64,000 nt of DNA from an uncultured Clostridia bacterium. Its GTDB lineage: Bacteria > Bacillota > Clostridia > Oscillospirales > Ruminococcaceae. Of the stretch, positions 33,961-42,689 are shown piece after piece (positions within the stretch are counted from its first letter, which is position 1; every line of letters starts with the position of its first letter). Location: contig CALXGR010000007.1 in the NCBI GenBank assembly GCA_944387885.1, positions 1 to 64,000 of the forward strand, given 5' to 3'. The position numbers and the translations under genes were made by a program. The notes beneath the pieces are model-generated. The model had not been told where the DNA came from and made no database searches. It was given only the letters and a program-made list of their open reading frames with translations.

Positions 33961-35283
33961 ATGACTTCAAAGAAACCGGGCAAGGAGCAGATCCTTGCAA
34001 GCTTTTTTGACGACGGCGTTTATTCCGCCCTGTTTTCCCAAGGCTCTGTGACCGCAGCTTACGGTACTGCCAATGGCCAGCCCGTTTACGCAGTGGCACA
34101 GTCCGGAGCGGCTGTAACCGTAAAGGACCTGGAAAAGAATGAAAAGGTCCTGGATATGGCGGCTCAGACCGGCAATCCGGTGGTGACCTTCTATGATTCC
34201 ACCGGCGCCGTGCTGGAAAACGGAATGGATGTTCTGGCCGCATACGCCCGGCTGAACGAAAAGATTGCCCGGCTGTCCGGCGTGGTGCCTCAGCTGGCAG
34301 TGGTTACCGGAGTTTGTGCCGGGTCCGCTGCTCTCTGCGCTGCAGGGGCAGACCTGTGCATTATGGCCCAGGATGGGGAGCTGTTCTTTACTCCTCCCTT
34401 CACCAGCGCCGCTGCAGGGGATGTATGTGCCAATGCGGGCAGCGGAGAACTGGCAGCCAAGGCCGGTGTGGTCAGCTGCCTGGCCAAGGATGGCTTGGAA
34501 GCTGCTGCCATGGCAGCACACCTGGTGGGACTGCTCCCCTCCAACAACCTGGCATCTCCCTCTGTCTTTGAGTTTGAAGCTCCTGTAGAAGCCTATGTCA
34601 AGGGCGGACAGGCCGAAAAGACTGCCCAGGTTCTTCTGGACAAGGACAGCATGATTCAGCTTTACACCGGCTTCGGAAAGAAGGCATTCACCGCACTGGG
34701 AACCCTGCACGGCAACGCTGTGGGCCTGGTGGTCACCGGCGAGCATATCTGCCGGAACTGCGCTTCCAAGATTTCCCGTTTCGTCCGGTTCTGCGATGCA
34801 TACAGCGTTCCTGTAGTGACCGTCATTGATACCCAGGGCTTTAAGGCCGGCACCACCGAAGATGTCTCCGGCGGCATCCGGGAAGCTGCCCGCCTGATGG
34901 CTACCTATGCCGATGCTACCACCGTGCGGGTGGCCGTGCTGGCAGGGAAGGCAGTGGGTCCTGTTTACATGGCTCTGGCCGAAGCAGATTTCCGCCTGGC
35001 TGTGGAAGGCTGCGTAGTCAGCCCCGTGGAGCCCAAGGTGGCTGTCAGCGTTCTGGAGAAGGAATCTCTGGAAAGCGCCCCCAATCTGCAGGCTGCCATT
35101 GATGCCGCAGCCCGGACCTATGCTCAGGAGAAGTGCAGTGCCCAGGCAGCCGTGGACAACGGTCTGGCAGATCTGGTCTGCGATGGCGCCGGTCTGCGTG
35201 ACACCCTGGCATTTGCCCTGGATATGCTGGCAACCAAGCGGGGAAGCCGCCTGCCCAAGAAGCACGGCAATATGCCCCTGTAA
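33961..35283 (+). CDS. Carboxyl transferase domain protein (MmdA/12S-like)
   Basis: A 440-residue protein of the crotonase-like carboxyltransferase fold. Its C-terminal half (ALGTLHGNAVGLVV, CDAYSVPVVTVIDTQGF, VRVAVLAGKAVGPVYMAL) matches the second domain of MmdA/PccB. It is shorter than the usual 510 residues and its N-terminal half has lost much of the normal CoA-binding sequence, keeping GSAALCAAGADLCIMAQDG. In transcarboxylases this subunit moves CO2 between biotin and an acyl-CoA; the degeneration may mean an altered acyl substrate. It leads an operon with a biotin carrier and an OadA-like subunit. The ribosome site is GGAGGGG before ATG 33961. Confidence 0.8.
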   Translation: MTSKKPGKEQILASFFDDGVYSALFSQGSVTAAYGTANGQPVYAVAQSGAAVTVKDLEKNEKVLDMAAQTGNPVVTFYDSTGAVLENGMDVLAAYARLNEKIARLSGVVPQLAVVTGVCAGSAALCAAGADLCIMAQDGELFFTPPFTSAAAGDVCANAGSGELAAKAGVVSCLAKDGLEAAAMAAHLVGLLPSNNLASPSVFEFEAPVEAYVKGGQAEKTAQVLLDKDSMIQLYTGFGKKAFTALGTLHGNAVGLVVTGEHICRNCASKISRFVRFCDAYSVPVVTVIDTQGFKAGTTEDVSGGIREAARLMATYADATTVRVAVLAGKAVGPVYMALAEADFRLAVEGCVVSPVEPKVAVSVLEKESLESAPNLQAAIDAAARTYAQEKCSAQAAVDNGLADLVCDGAGLRDTLAFALDMLATKRGSRLPKKHGNMPL

Positions 35284-35320
35284 ATCAGGCTTATAGGAAT
35301 TATTAAGGAGGAACCATCCC

Positions 35321-35689
35321 ATGAAATATTTCAACATTACCGTTAACGGAACCCCTTACCAGGTCACCGTGGAGGAGACCGCTGTCGGCGCTGCTCCCGT
35401 AGCCGCTCCCGCTGCTGCTCCTGCCCCTGCCGCCGCACCTAAGGCTGCTGCTCCCAAGGCTGCCGCTGCTGCCGGCGCCGTCACTGTTACCGCTCCTATG
35501 CCCGGAAACATTCTGGACACCAAGGTTGCTGTGGGCCAGAAGGTAACTGCCGGCCAGACCCTGGTAATTCTGGAAGCCATGAAGATGGAAAATGAAATCG
35601 TGGCTCCTCAGGACGGCACCGTGGCTTCCATCAACTGCAACAAGGGCGATGTGGTCAACTCCGGCGACGTGCTGGTCACCCTGAACTGA
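35321..35689 (+). CDS. Biotin carboxyl carrier protein subunit
   Basis: A 122-residue carrier. A short N-terminal beta segment (KYFNITVNGTPYQVTVEE) is followed by a flexible Ala/Pro-rich linker (about 22-52) and the biotinyl domain with E-A-M-K88-M-E, where Lys88 is biotinylated. This is the 1.3S/OadC-like or GcdC-type arrangement. It shuttles carboxyl groups between the two partner enzymes. It starts 37 bp after the carboxyltransferase gene, with AAGGAGG upstream. Confidence 0.95.
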   Translation: MKYFNITVNGTPYQVTVEETAVGAAPVAAPAAAPAPAAAPKAAAPKAAAAAGAVTVTAPMPGNILDTKVAVGQKVTAGQTLVILEAMKMENEIVAPQDGTVASINCNKGDVVNSGDVLVTLN

Positions 35690-35704
35690 GAGAGGTGAAG
35701 AACT

Positions 35705-37105
35705 GTGGCTAAACCCGTAAAAATCACAGAGGTCGTTCTCCGGGACGCACACCAGTCTCTGCTGGCTACCCGGATGACCATGGATGAAATGCGGCCCATC
35801 CTCCCCGAGATGGATAAGATCCCTTACTTCTCGGTAGAGTGCTGGGGCGGCGCAACCTTTGACAGCTGCATCCGTTTCCTGGATGAAGATCCCTGGGACC
35901 GTCTGCGAATTCTCCGCAAGGAACTGCCTCACCAGAAACTTCAGATGCTCTTCCGTGGTCAGAATATGCTGGGCTACCGTCCCTATGCTGACGATGCCGT
36001 AGAGTATTTTGTCCAGAAGTCCGTGGCCAATGGTATCGATATCCTCCGGATCTTTGATGCGCTCAACGATCCCCGGAACCTTCAGACTGCCATCAAGGCC
36101 GCCAACAAGGAAGGTGCACATGTCCAGGGCTGTATCAGCTACACCCTCAGCCCGGTGCATAACAACCAGTACTACACCCAGTACGCCAAGACCCTGGAGG
36201 AGATGGGCGCAGACTCCATCTGCATCAAGGATATGGCCGGACTGCTCAAGCCCGCTGCCACCTATGAGCTGGTGAAGATGCTCAAGGAGACCGTCAGCAT
36301 TCCTGTGGACATCCACAGCCATTACACTGCCGGTCTGGCTTCCATGTCCATCCTCAAGGGCATCGAGGCCGGTGCAGACATTGTGGATACTGCCATGAGC
36401 CCCCTGTCTCTGGGTACTTCTCATATGCCCACCGAAAGCCTGGTGGCAGCCCTCCAGGGAACCGAGTATGATACCGGTTTGGATTTGAACCAGCTGAATG
36501 TGGTCCGTGCATACTTTGCCACCCTCCGGGAAAAGTACATTGCCAACGGCCAGATCAGCCCCAAGTCCCTGGGCGTGGATGCCAACACCCTCCTTTACCA
36601 GGTACCCGGCGGCATGTTCTCCAACATGCTCAAGCAGTTGAAGGATGCCGGCAAGGAAGACAAGCTGGATGAAGTTCTGGCCGAGATTCCCCGTGTTCGG
36701 GAAGAGGCAGGCTATCCTCCTCTGGTCACCCCCACCAGCCAGATCGTTGGCACTCAGGCAGTGTTCAACGTCATTATGGGCGAGCGGTATAAGATGGTCA
36801 CCAAGGAGTTCAAGGGCCTGATCCATGGTGATTACGGCAAGACTCCAGCTCCCATCAGCCCCGAGTTCACCAAGAAAATTCTGGGTGACGAGCAGCCCAT
36901 CACCTGCCGGTTTGCAGACACTCTGGAGCCGGAAGTAGAGAAGATGAAGGCCGAAGCTGCCAAGTGGAGCATTCAGGAAGAGGACGCTCTTACCTATGCT
37001 ATGTTCCCCCAGGTGGCACCCAAGTTCTTCGAGAAGCGGCTGGAGAAAGCCAACGGCGTGGATGGTCAGCATGTGGACTATGCCGCCAAATCTCATCCCG
37101 TGTAA
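35705..37105 (+). CDS. Oxaloacetate decarboxylase alpha / transcarboxylase 5S-like subunit
   Basis: A 466-residue carboxyltransferase of the PycB/OadA/5S type, which moves CO2 between biotin and pyruvate/oxaloacetate. The TIM-barrel motifs are intact: metal-binding Asp14 in VLRDAHQSL, the carboxylated Lys175 in CIKDMAGLL, and H204-S-H206. The length lacks the C-terminal biotin domain of long OadA, consistent with the separate carrier encoded just upstream. GTG 35705 is the start, with GAGAGGTGAAG before it. There is no OadB-type membrane subunit in the operon, so a soluble transcarboxylase or a decarboxylase with a distant beta subunit are both open. Confidence 0.92.
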   Translation: MAKPVKITEVVLRDAHQSLLATRMTMDEMRPILPEMDKIPYFSVECWGGATFDSCIRFLDEDPWDRLRILRKELPHQKLQMLFRGQNMLGYRPYADDAVEYFVQKSVANGIDILRIFDALNDPRNLQTAIKAANKEGAHVQGCISYTLSPVHNNQYYTQYAKTLEEMGADSICIKDMAGLLKPAATYELVKMLKETVSIPVDIHSHYTAGLASMSILKGIEAGADIVDTAMSPLSLGTSHMPTESLVAALQGTEYDTGLDLNQLNVVRAYFATLREKYIANGQISPKSLGVDANTLLYQVPGGMFSNMLKQLKDAGKEDKLDEVLAEIPRVREEAGYPPLVTPTSQIVGTQAVFNVIMGERYKMVTKEFKGLIHGDYGKTPAPISPEFTKKILGDEQPITCRFADTLEPEVEKMKAEAAKWSIQEEDALTYAMFPQVAPKFFEKRLEKANGVDGQHVDYAAKSHPV

Positions 37106-37114
37106 TTTTAATTT

Positions 37115-37143
37115 CCCGCCCCGATTTTTCGGGGCGGGTTTTA
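37115..37143 (+). terminator. Terminator of the carboxyltransferase operon
   Basis: A 9-bp GC-only stem (37115-37123 with 37130-37138) and T-run, ten bases after the OadA-like stop. Confidence 0.9.
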
Positions 37144-37209
37144 AAATATCCGTTGCTTATTTTGCTTTGGCGTGTTAAAATGTTAAACAGTAAAAGCGGA
37201 GGTGCGAAT

Positions 37210-37536
37210 ATGCCGGAGCAGAAGAAATTGAAAAATCCTACCACAGAGGCTTTGTTCCATGCCATCCTGAAACTGGAGACCATGGAAGACTGTTATGTTT
37301 TTTTTGAGGACCTTTGCACCATGAAGGAGCTGGGGGATATGGCCCAGCGGCTGGAAGCAGCCAAGATGCTCCTGAAGGGCTATACCTACGATCAGATCGT
37401 GAAAAAGGTGGAGATCAGCACCGCCACCATCAGCCGGATCAACCGGTGCATCCAGTACGGCACCGGCGGCTACAAGATGGCCATGGAGCGCACTGCAGAG
37501 GAGTGCCCGGTGGAAGATCCCCCTCAGAGAGGCTGA
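37210..37536 (+). CDS. TrpR-like protein of the YerC/YecD family
   Basis: A 108-residue helical DNA-binding protein. FFEDLCTMKELGDMAQRLEAAKMLLKGYTYDQIVKKVEISTATISRINRCIQYGTGGYK contains the TrpR-type helix-turn-helix with the YerC/YecD hallmark ISTATISRINR. TrpR of Proteobacteria senses tryptophan; for YerC the ligand and operators are unknown. GGAGGT at 37198-37203 sets ATG 37210. It stands alone between two terminators. Confidence 0.9.
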   Translation: MPEQKKLKNPTTEALFHAILKLETMEDCYVFFEDLCTMKELGDMAQRLEAAKMLLKGYTYDQIVKKVEISTATISRINRCIQYGTGGYKMAMERTAEECPVEDPPQRG

Positions 37537-37542
37537 ACAAAT

Positions 37543-37581
37543 AAAAAAATCCCTCCGGAATTGATCCGGAGGGATTTTTTT
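37543..37581. terminator. Bidirectional terminator between the YerC and xpt genes
   Basis: A long stem (37543-37559 with 37565-37581) with A-run and T-run, between two convergent genes. Confidence 0.92.
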
Positions 37582-37597
37582 ATTTGAAACTGTGAAA

Positions 37598-38179
37598 TTA
37601 CTGCTCCCGGAAAGTGAGGGTGCCATCCTCGTTGAAGTGGTCTACAATGGCCAGGCTGGCGACCTTGTAGCCGGCTGCCCGCAGATCACGGCCGCCGCTC
37701 TGGAAGCCCTTCTCAATGCAGATTCCGATGCCGCCTACCTGGCAGCCTGCCTGCTCGCAGATATCCAGAAGGCCCCGCATGGCCTTGCCCACGGCCAGGA
37801 AGTCGTCCAGGATCAGGACCTTGTCGGAAGGGGAGAGGAACTTTTTGCTGAGGGTCACGTCAAAGTCCTTGTTGTAGGTGAAGGAATGAACGACCGAGGT
37901 GTACAGGTCGCCGTCCAGGTTTTTGCTCTTGGCTTTTTTGGCAAACACAACCGGCACATTGCCGAAATACTGTGCTGCAATGCTGGCAATGGCAATGCCG
38001 CTGGCCTCGATGGTCAGGATTTTGTTGATGCCGTCATGCTCAAAGATGCGGGCAAATTCTTTGCCGATCTCCTGCAGCAGGGTGATGTCCAGCTGGTGAT
38101 TCAGAAAATTGTCAACCTTGAGAATGTCTCCGGCCCGGATTTGGCCGTCTTTCAGAATACGTTCCTCCAGCAGTTTCAT
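37598..38179 (-). CDS. xpt: Xanthine phosphoribosyltransferase
   Basis: A 193-residue salvage enzyme converting xanthine and PRPP to XMP. The PRPP-binding loop [13 protein letters not shown], the flexible [18 protein letters not shown] and the N-terminal [10 protein letters not shown] are Xpt signatures, and the length matches. The leader (38180-38240) is short, and I see no purine riboswitch in it. Confidence 0.96.
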   Translation of the reverse strand: MKLLEERILKDGQIRAGDILKVDNFLNHQLDITLLQEIGKEFARIFEHDGINKILTIEASGIAIASIAAQYFGNVPVVFAKKAKSKNLDGDLYTSVVHSFTYNKDFDVTLSKKFLSPSDKVLILDDFLAVGKAMRGLLDICEQAGCQVGGIGICIEKGFQSGGRDLRAAGYKVASLAIVDHFNEDGTLTFREQ

Positions 38180-38247
38180 GGGATGGTTCCTCCTTCAGCG
38201 TCTTTGTGGTAATTGGGGAGCATTGGCTGAGATATATTAATAGACCC

Positions 38248-38276
38248 ATTATGCCAAAAGACGACAGTTTTTGCAA
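38248..38276 (-). promoter_or_regulatory. xpt promoter
   Basis: On the minus strand: TTGCAA (38276-38271), 17-bp spacer, CATAAT (38253-38248). Confidence 0.6.
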
Positions 38277-38386
38277 GAACCAATTAAAAATTCTACGGCC
38301 AACAAAAAAATGACAACCTTTTGTAATTTGTTTTGTTAAATTTCACCACAATGGAAAAAATCTCAAATGGAAACTATGGATATTTA

Positions 38387-38462
38387 GCGAATAGCCCCCG
38401 GAGAAAAAATGAATTATAATACACTACATACACAGAAGGGATTGTGCGAATAGCCCTTGTGT
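38387..38462 (+). promoter_or_regulatory. livK promoter region with direct repeats and leader hairpin
   Basis: TATAAT at 38415-38420 has no good -35. Identical 11-mers GCGAATAGCCC lie at 38387-38397 (covering the -35 position) and 38446-38456 (in the leader, inside a hairpin loop). The hairpin pairs ACAC and AAGGG (38430-38440, two-base bulge) with CCCTTGTGT (38454-38462). Control by a binding protein or activator is likely. Confidence 0.55.
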
Positions 38463-38487
38463 AAATAAAAATGGAGGGAAACTTACC

Positions 38488-39675
38488 ATGAAAAAGATTC
38501 TTTGTCTGGTGCTGGCCCTGGCTATGGTTTTCAGCCTGGTTGCCTGTGGCAGCGACAGCACCACCACCGATGACACTGCCGCCGCTGGCGACACCGCTTC
38601 CGAAAGCACTGCAGAAGGTGCTGAGGTTCTGAAGATCGGCGGCGTAGGCCCCCTGACCGGCGCTGCTGCTCAGTACGGCAATGCCGTTAAGAACGGCGCC
38701 GAGATCGCCGTTGAGGAGATCAACGCTCTGGGCGGTCTCCAGATCGAACTGAACTTCCAGGACGACGAAGGCGACTCCGAGAAGTCCATCAACGCTTACA
38801 ACAACCTGAAGGACTGGGGTATGCAGCTGCTCTTTGGGCCTGTAACCACCAACCCCGCTATCGCTGTTGCCAGCGAGGCTCAGAATGACGGCTACTTCAT
38901 GCTGACCGGCACCGCTTCTTCCGAGAGCGTTATCGAGACCGGCGACAAGATTTTCCGTCTCTGCTTTGCCGACCCTGAGCAGGGCGTAGCCATTGCTGAC
39001 TACATTGCCGAGAACATGGCTGATGCCACCATCGGCGTTCTGTACGATTCTTCCGATGCTTACTCCAGCGGCATCCGTGAGGCTTTTGAGACCGAGGCTG
39101 CTGCCAAGGGCCTGAATGTGGTGGATACCGAGGCTTTCACCGCTGACAACAAGAGCGACTTCACCACCCAGCTGCAGCTGTTCCAGTCCAACGGTGTAGA
39201 CCTGCTGGTCTGCCCCTTCTACTACAGCGAGATTTCTCTGGTCATGACCCAGGCTGACAAGATGGGCTACGACCTGACCTTCTTCGGCGCTGACGGTATG
39301 GACGGCATCCTGACTGTTCCTGACTTTGACGCAACTCTGGCCGAGGGTGCTTACCTGATGACTCCCTTCTCTGCTTCCTCTGCAGACGAGGCTACCCAGA
39401 GCTTTACCGCCAAGTATCAGGAGAAGTACGGTGAGACTCCTTCTCAGTTCGCTGCTGACGGTTACGACTGCATCTACGCCATCTACCAGGCTGCTGTGGA
39501 CGGCGGCTTCACCTCTGACATGACCTACGACCAGGTTGCTGAGCTGATGGTCAGCCAGTTCACCAGCATGACCGTTACCGGTCTGACCGGTGAGATGACC
39601 TGGCTGGAGAGCGGCGCTGTTTCCAAGCTGCCCCAGGCTTATGTCATCACCGACGGCGTTTACGCTGCTGCCTGA
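38488..39675 (+). CDS. livK: Branched-chain amino acid ABC transporter substrate-binding lipoprotein
   Basis: A 395-residue periplasmic-binding-type protein (family 1, Leu/Ile/Val type) with lipobox LVAC and Cys20. An acidic Thr/Asp/Ser linker (22-48) leads to the binding fold, which starts LKIGGVGPLTGAAAQYGNAVKNGAEIAVEEINALGG, the LivK/LivJ hallmark. The codon choice is strongly biased toward a few preferred codons, as for very abundant proteins. It is separated from the permease genes by a terminator-like hairpin and a second promoter, so it can be produced in excess. Confidence 0.96.
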   Translation: MKKILCLVLALAMVFSLVACGSDSTTTDDTAAAGDTASESTAEGAEVLKIGGVGPLTGAAAQYGNAVKNGAEIAVEEINALGGLQIELNFQDDEGDSEKSINAYNNLKDWGMQLLFGPVTTNPAIAVASEAQNDGYFMLTGTASSESVIETGDKIFRLCFADPEQGVAIADYIAENMADATIGVLYDSSDAYSSGIREAFETEAAAKGLNVVDTEAFTADNKSDFTTQLQLFQSNGVDLLVCPFYYSEISLVMTQADKMGYDLTFFGADGMDGILTVPDFDATLAEGAYLMTPFSASSADEATQSFTAKYQEKYGETPSQFAADGYDCIYAIYQAAVDGGFTSDMTYDQVAELMVSQFTSMTVTGLTGEMTWLESGAVSKLPQAYVITDGVYAAA

Positions 39676-39698
39676 TTACAGTTCTTATTAAATCAGCC

Positions 39699-39737
39699 AA
39701 AGAAGGCTGCCGGATTTCCGGCGGCCTTCTTTTTTTA
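39699..39737 (+). terminator. Terminator or attenuator between livK and livH
   Basis: A stem of 9 + 6 bp (39699-39714 with 39717-39732) and a T-run. Partial read-through would lower expression of the membrane genes relative to livK. Confidence 0.85.
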
Positions 39738-39788
39738 TCTTATACAACAAAAATAACAGGAAAAGGGAAGGGAAATTGTCGAAATAAT

Positions 39789-39818
39789 CTTGTGAACAAG
39801 AGGGAAGTGTGATACAAT
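39789..39818 (+). promoter_or_regulatory. livH promoter overlapped by a palindrome
   Basis: -35 TTGTGA (39790-39795), 17-bp spacer, -10 TACAAT (39813-39818). The palindrome CTTGTGAACAAG (39789-39800) covers the -35 element; it shares the CTTGT-NN-ACAAG frame with the GntR operator at 1017. Confidence 0.6.
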
Positions 39819-39929
39819 ATCTGGGTGTATTGTGGAATATAGGGAAGTGTTTCTCGTTTTCCCAAGCAACAAAGTTTTGCCGGACCTGTGCGCATTAGTG
39901 GTCCGGAAAAAGAAGAGGTGTAAGGACGA

Positions 39930-40811
39930 ATGCAATTTCTTGGATTTTTAGTCAACGGCATTAGTCTGGGCAGCGTTTACGCCATCATCGCTCTGGGGTA
40001 CACCATGGTGTACGGCATTGCAAAAATGCTGAACTTTGCCCATGGCGATGTGATCATGGTAGGCGGATATGTGATTTCCACCTGCATGACCTCCATGGGA
40101 ATGAACCCCCTGCTCTCTGTGCTGGTTGGCATGGTGGCCTGTACCATCCTGGGCATTACCGTGGAGCGTGTGGCCTATAAGCCCCTGCGTGAGGCTCCCA
40201 GTCTGGCTGTTCTGATTACCGCCATCGGCGTAAGCTATCTGCTTCAGAATGCGGCTCTGCTGATTTTCGGCAGCGCTACCAAGAGCTTTAATTCCGTGGT
40301 TGGGGTCAAACCCATCACCCTGTTTGACGGGGCACTCACCATCACCGGTGAGGCACTGGTCACCATTGTGGTAGGCGTTGTGGTCATGATTGGCCTGACT
40401 CTCTTTGTAAACCGCACCAAAATGGGCCATGCCATGCTGGCTGTGTCCGAGGATAAGGGTGCTGCCCAGCTTATGGGTATTGACGTAAACGCAACCATCA
40501 GCCTGACCTTTGCCATCGGCTCCGGACTGGCTGCTGTGGCAGGTGCGCTGCTCTGCTCCAGCTATCCCAGCCTCAGCCCCACCACCGGCGCTATGCCCGG
40601 CATCAAGGCTTTTGTGGCTGCCGTGTTTGGAGGAATCGGCTCCATTCCCGGCGCCATGCTGGGAGGAATCCTGCTGGGTATCATCGAGAACCTGAGCAAG
40701 GCATATATCTCCACCCAGCTTTCCGACGCCATCGTCTTTGGAGTACTCATCGTGGTACTGCTGGTCAAGCCCACTGGTCTGCTGGGCAAGAAGATCAGCG
40801 AGAAAGTGTAA
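39930..40811 (+). CDS. livH: Branched-chain amino acid ABC transporter permease
   Basis: A 293-residue LivH permease with about eight helices. The N-terminus GISLGSVYAIIALGYTMVYGIAKMLNFAHGDVIMVGGY is the family signature, and EDKGAAQLMGIDVN is the coupling loop. It forms the channel with LivM. The start is ATG 39930 after AGAGGTG. Confidence 0.96.
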   Translation: MQFLGFLVNGISLGSVYAIIALGYTMVYGIAKMLNFAHGDVIMVGGYVISTCMTSMGMNPLLSVLVGMVACTILGITVERVAYKPLREAPSLAVLITAIGVSYLLQNAALLIFGSATKSFNSVVGVKPITLFDGALTITGEALVTIVVGVVVMIGLTLFVNRTKMGHAMLAVSEDKGAAQLMGIDVNATISLTFAIGSGLAAVAGALLCSSYPSLSPTTGAMPGIKAFVAAVFGGIGSIPGAMLGGILLGIIENLSKAYISTQLSDAIVFGVLIVVLLVKPTGLLGKKISEKV

Positions 40812-40823
40812 GAGGTGGCCGGA

Positions 40824-41924
40824 ATGAAAAATATGAAAGTATTTGCCAATTGGAAGAAATTGGACAAGAATTTCCGGGAAAAGACCGTAAACTACGGAAT
40901 CGTACTGGTTGCATTCCTGGTGATTCAGATTCTGTCCGCAACCGGCAACCTGAAAAATTCCATCTCCGGACAGCTGGTCCCCATCTGCACCTATGTGGTC
41001 ATGGCCATCAGCCTGAACCTGGTGGTTGGCTTCCTGGGCGAGCTGTCCCTGGGCCATGCGGGATTCATGAGCCTGGGTGCTTTCTCCGGAACCCTGTTCT
41101 GGGTTCTCAACTGTGAGACCCTGCCCCGTCCGGTGGCTCTGATTGCCGCCTTCCTCATCGGCGGCGTTGTGGCCGGTATCTTTGGCTTTATCATCGGAAT
41201 CCCGGTTCTCCGTCTCCGGGGCGACTATCTGGCCATTGTAACTTTGGCCTTCGGTGAAATCATCAAGACCGTTCTCAATGCACTCTACCTGGGACTGGAC
41301 TCCAATGGATTCCATCTTTCCATGAAGGACACCATGTCCCTGGGAATGGAAGCAGACGGCAAAGTGCTGATCAACGGCGCTATCGGTATCACCGGTATTT
41401 CCAAAGCATCCAGCTTTGTCATCGGCATTGTACTGGTTCTGATTACCCTGTTTGTGGTAATGAACCTGGTGGACAGCCGTGCAGGCCGGGCCATCAAGTC
41501 CATCCGGGACAACCGGATCGCTGCCGAGAGCATCGGCATCCCCATTACCAAGTACAAGATGATGGCTTTCATCACCTCTGCTGTTCTGGCCGGTATGGCC
41601 GGCGTGCTGTACGCACTCAACTACTCCACCCTGGTAGCCAAGAAGTTTGACTACAACACCTCCATTCTGGTACTGGTGTTCGTGGTTCTGGGCGGCATGG
41701 GGAACATCCGCGGCTCCATCATTGCAGCCACCGTTCTCACCATCCTGCCTGAACTGCTCCGGAGCGTGGCGGATTACCGGATGCTGGTTTACGCCATCCT
41801 CCTGATCGCCATGATGATTTTCACCCAGAGTCCCAAGGCTATTGCCTGGCGGGCTGTTATGGTGGAGAAAATCAAGGCCCGCCGTCCTGGAAAAGGTAAA
41901 ATGAAACAAGGGGAGGAGGGTTAA
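40824..41924 (+). CDS. livM: Branched-chain amino acid ABC transporter permease
   Basis: A 366-residue LivM permease. The conserved ISLNLVVGFLGELSLGHAGFMSLGAFSG segment and the coupling loop SIRDNRIAAESIGIPITKYKM are present, with about nine or ten helices. ATG 40824 follows AGAGGTGG; a GTG at 40815 lies within that ribosome site. A basic tail ends the protein. It starts 12 bp after livH. Confidence 0.96.
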   Translation: MKNMKVFANWKKLDKNFREKTVNYGIVLVAFLVIQILSATGNLKNSISGQLVPICTYVVMAISLNLVVGFLGELSLGHAGFMSLGAFSGTLFWVLNCETLPRPVALIAAFLIGGVVAGIFGFIIGIPVLRLRGDYLAIVTLAFGEIIKTVLNALYLGLDSNGFHLSMKDTMSLGMEADGKVLINGAIGITGISKASSFVIGIVLVLITLFVVMNLVDSRAGRAIKSIRDNRIAAESIGIPITKYKMMAFITSAVLAGMAGVLYALNYSTLVAKKFDYNTSILVLVFVVLGGMGNIRGSIIAATVLTILPELLRSVADYRMLVYAILLIAMMIFTQSPKAIAWRAVMVEKIKARRPGKGKMKQGEEG

Positions 41925-41926
41925 CC

Positions 41927-42688
41927 ATGGCACTGTTGGAAGTAAGAAACCTGGGCATTGCCTTTGGCGGCCTTCAGGCGGTCTCTCAGCTGGACATGAC
42001 CATTGAGACCGGACATTTGTATGGATTGATCGGCCCTAACGGCGCCGGCAAGACCACCGCCTTTAACATGCTGACCGGAATGTATACCCCCACCGAGGGC
42101 AATATTACCCTGGATGGTGTGGATATCACCGGAAAAACTCCTGAGTTTATCTCCAAGCATGGTGTGGCCCGTACCTTCCAGAACATCCGCCTTTTTGACG
42201 GCCTCTCTGTTCTGGACAATGTAAAGCTGGGCCTTCACAACCAGATGAAGTACTCCATGTGGGACGGAATCTTCCGCACCCCCAAGTACCGGGTTAAGGA
42301 AGCTGAGATGAACCACCAGGCCATGAAGCTTCTGAAGATTTTCGACCTGGATAAGGAAGCAAATCTTCTGGCCAGCAGCCTGCCCTACGGCAAACAGCGT
42401 AAGCTGGAGATTGCCCGGGCCCTGGCCACCAATCCCAAACTGCTCCTTCTGGATGAGCCTGCTGCAGGCATGAACCCTCAGGAGACCGATGAGCTGATGA
42501 AAACCGTCCGGTTTGTCCGGGACGAGTTTGGAATTGCCATCCTGCTGATTGAACATGACATGAACTTTGTCATGGGCATCTGCGAGGAAATCACAGTGCT
42601 GGATCATGGTCAGTGCATTGCCCACGGCACCGGCAAAGAAGTGCGGAACAACCCCAAGGTGGTTGCCGCATACCTGGGAGGTGAGTAA
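41927..42688 (+). CDS. livG: Branched-chain amino acid ABC transporter ATP-binding protein LivG
   Basis: A 253-residue ATPase. Walker A is GPNGAGKTTAFNMLTG, followed by the LivG-specific VARTFQNIRLF (Q-loop), the signature-like LPYGKQRKLEIARAL (the usual LSGGQ is replaced by LPYG, as in LivG proteins), Walker B LLLLDEPAAGMNPQE and the histidine in IEHDM. It starts 2 bp after livM. Confidence 0.96.
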   Translation: MALLEVRNLGIAFGGLQAVSQLDMTIETGHLYGLIGPNGAGKTTAFNMLTGMYTPTEGNITLDGVDITGKTPEFISKHGVARTFQNIRLFDGLSVLDNVKLGLHNQMKYSMWDGIFRTPKYRVKEAEMNHQAMKLLKIFDLDKEANLLASSLPYGKQRKLEIARALATNPKLLLLDEPAAGMNPQETDELMKTVRFVRDEFGIAILLIEHDMNFVMGICEEITVLDHGQCIAHGTGKEVRNNPKVVAAYLGGE

Positions 42689-42689
42689 G

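Larger units (their letters stand above)
38180..38487. other. Divergent 308-bp intergenic region between xpt and livK
   Basis: Contains the xpt promoter (minus strand), AT-rich sequence, two direct repeats GCGAATAGCCC (38387-38397 and 38446-38456), TATAAT at 38415-38420 for livK, and a leader hairpin (38430-38462). No coding sequence is supported. Confidence 0.7.

Noticed and set aside
35303..37096. Long open frame (597 codons) on the minus strand across the OadA-like gene
   Set aside because: It is antisense to a fully supported gene, has low-complexity His/Gly/Leu-rich content and no family features. Strong codon bias leaves stop-free antisense frames; similar cases at 39948-41933, 17062-18900, 8411-10210 and 12270-13910 were rejected for the same reason.
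38180..38250. Purine riboswitch ahead of xpt
   Set aside because: The leader is only about 60-70 bases and lacks the conserved purine aptamer core.
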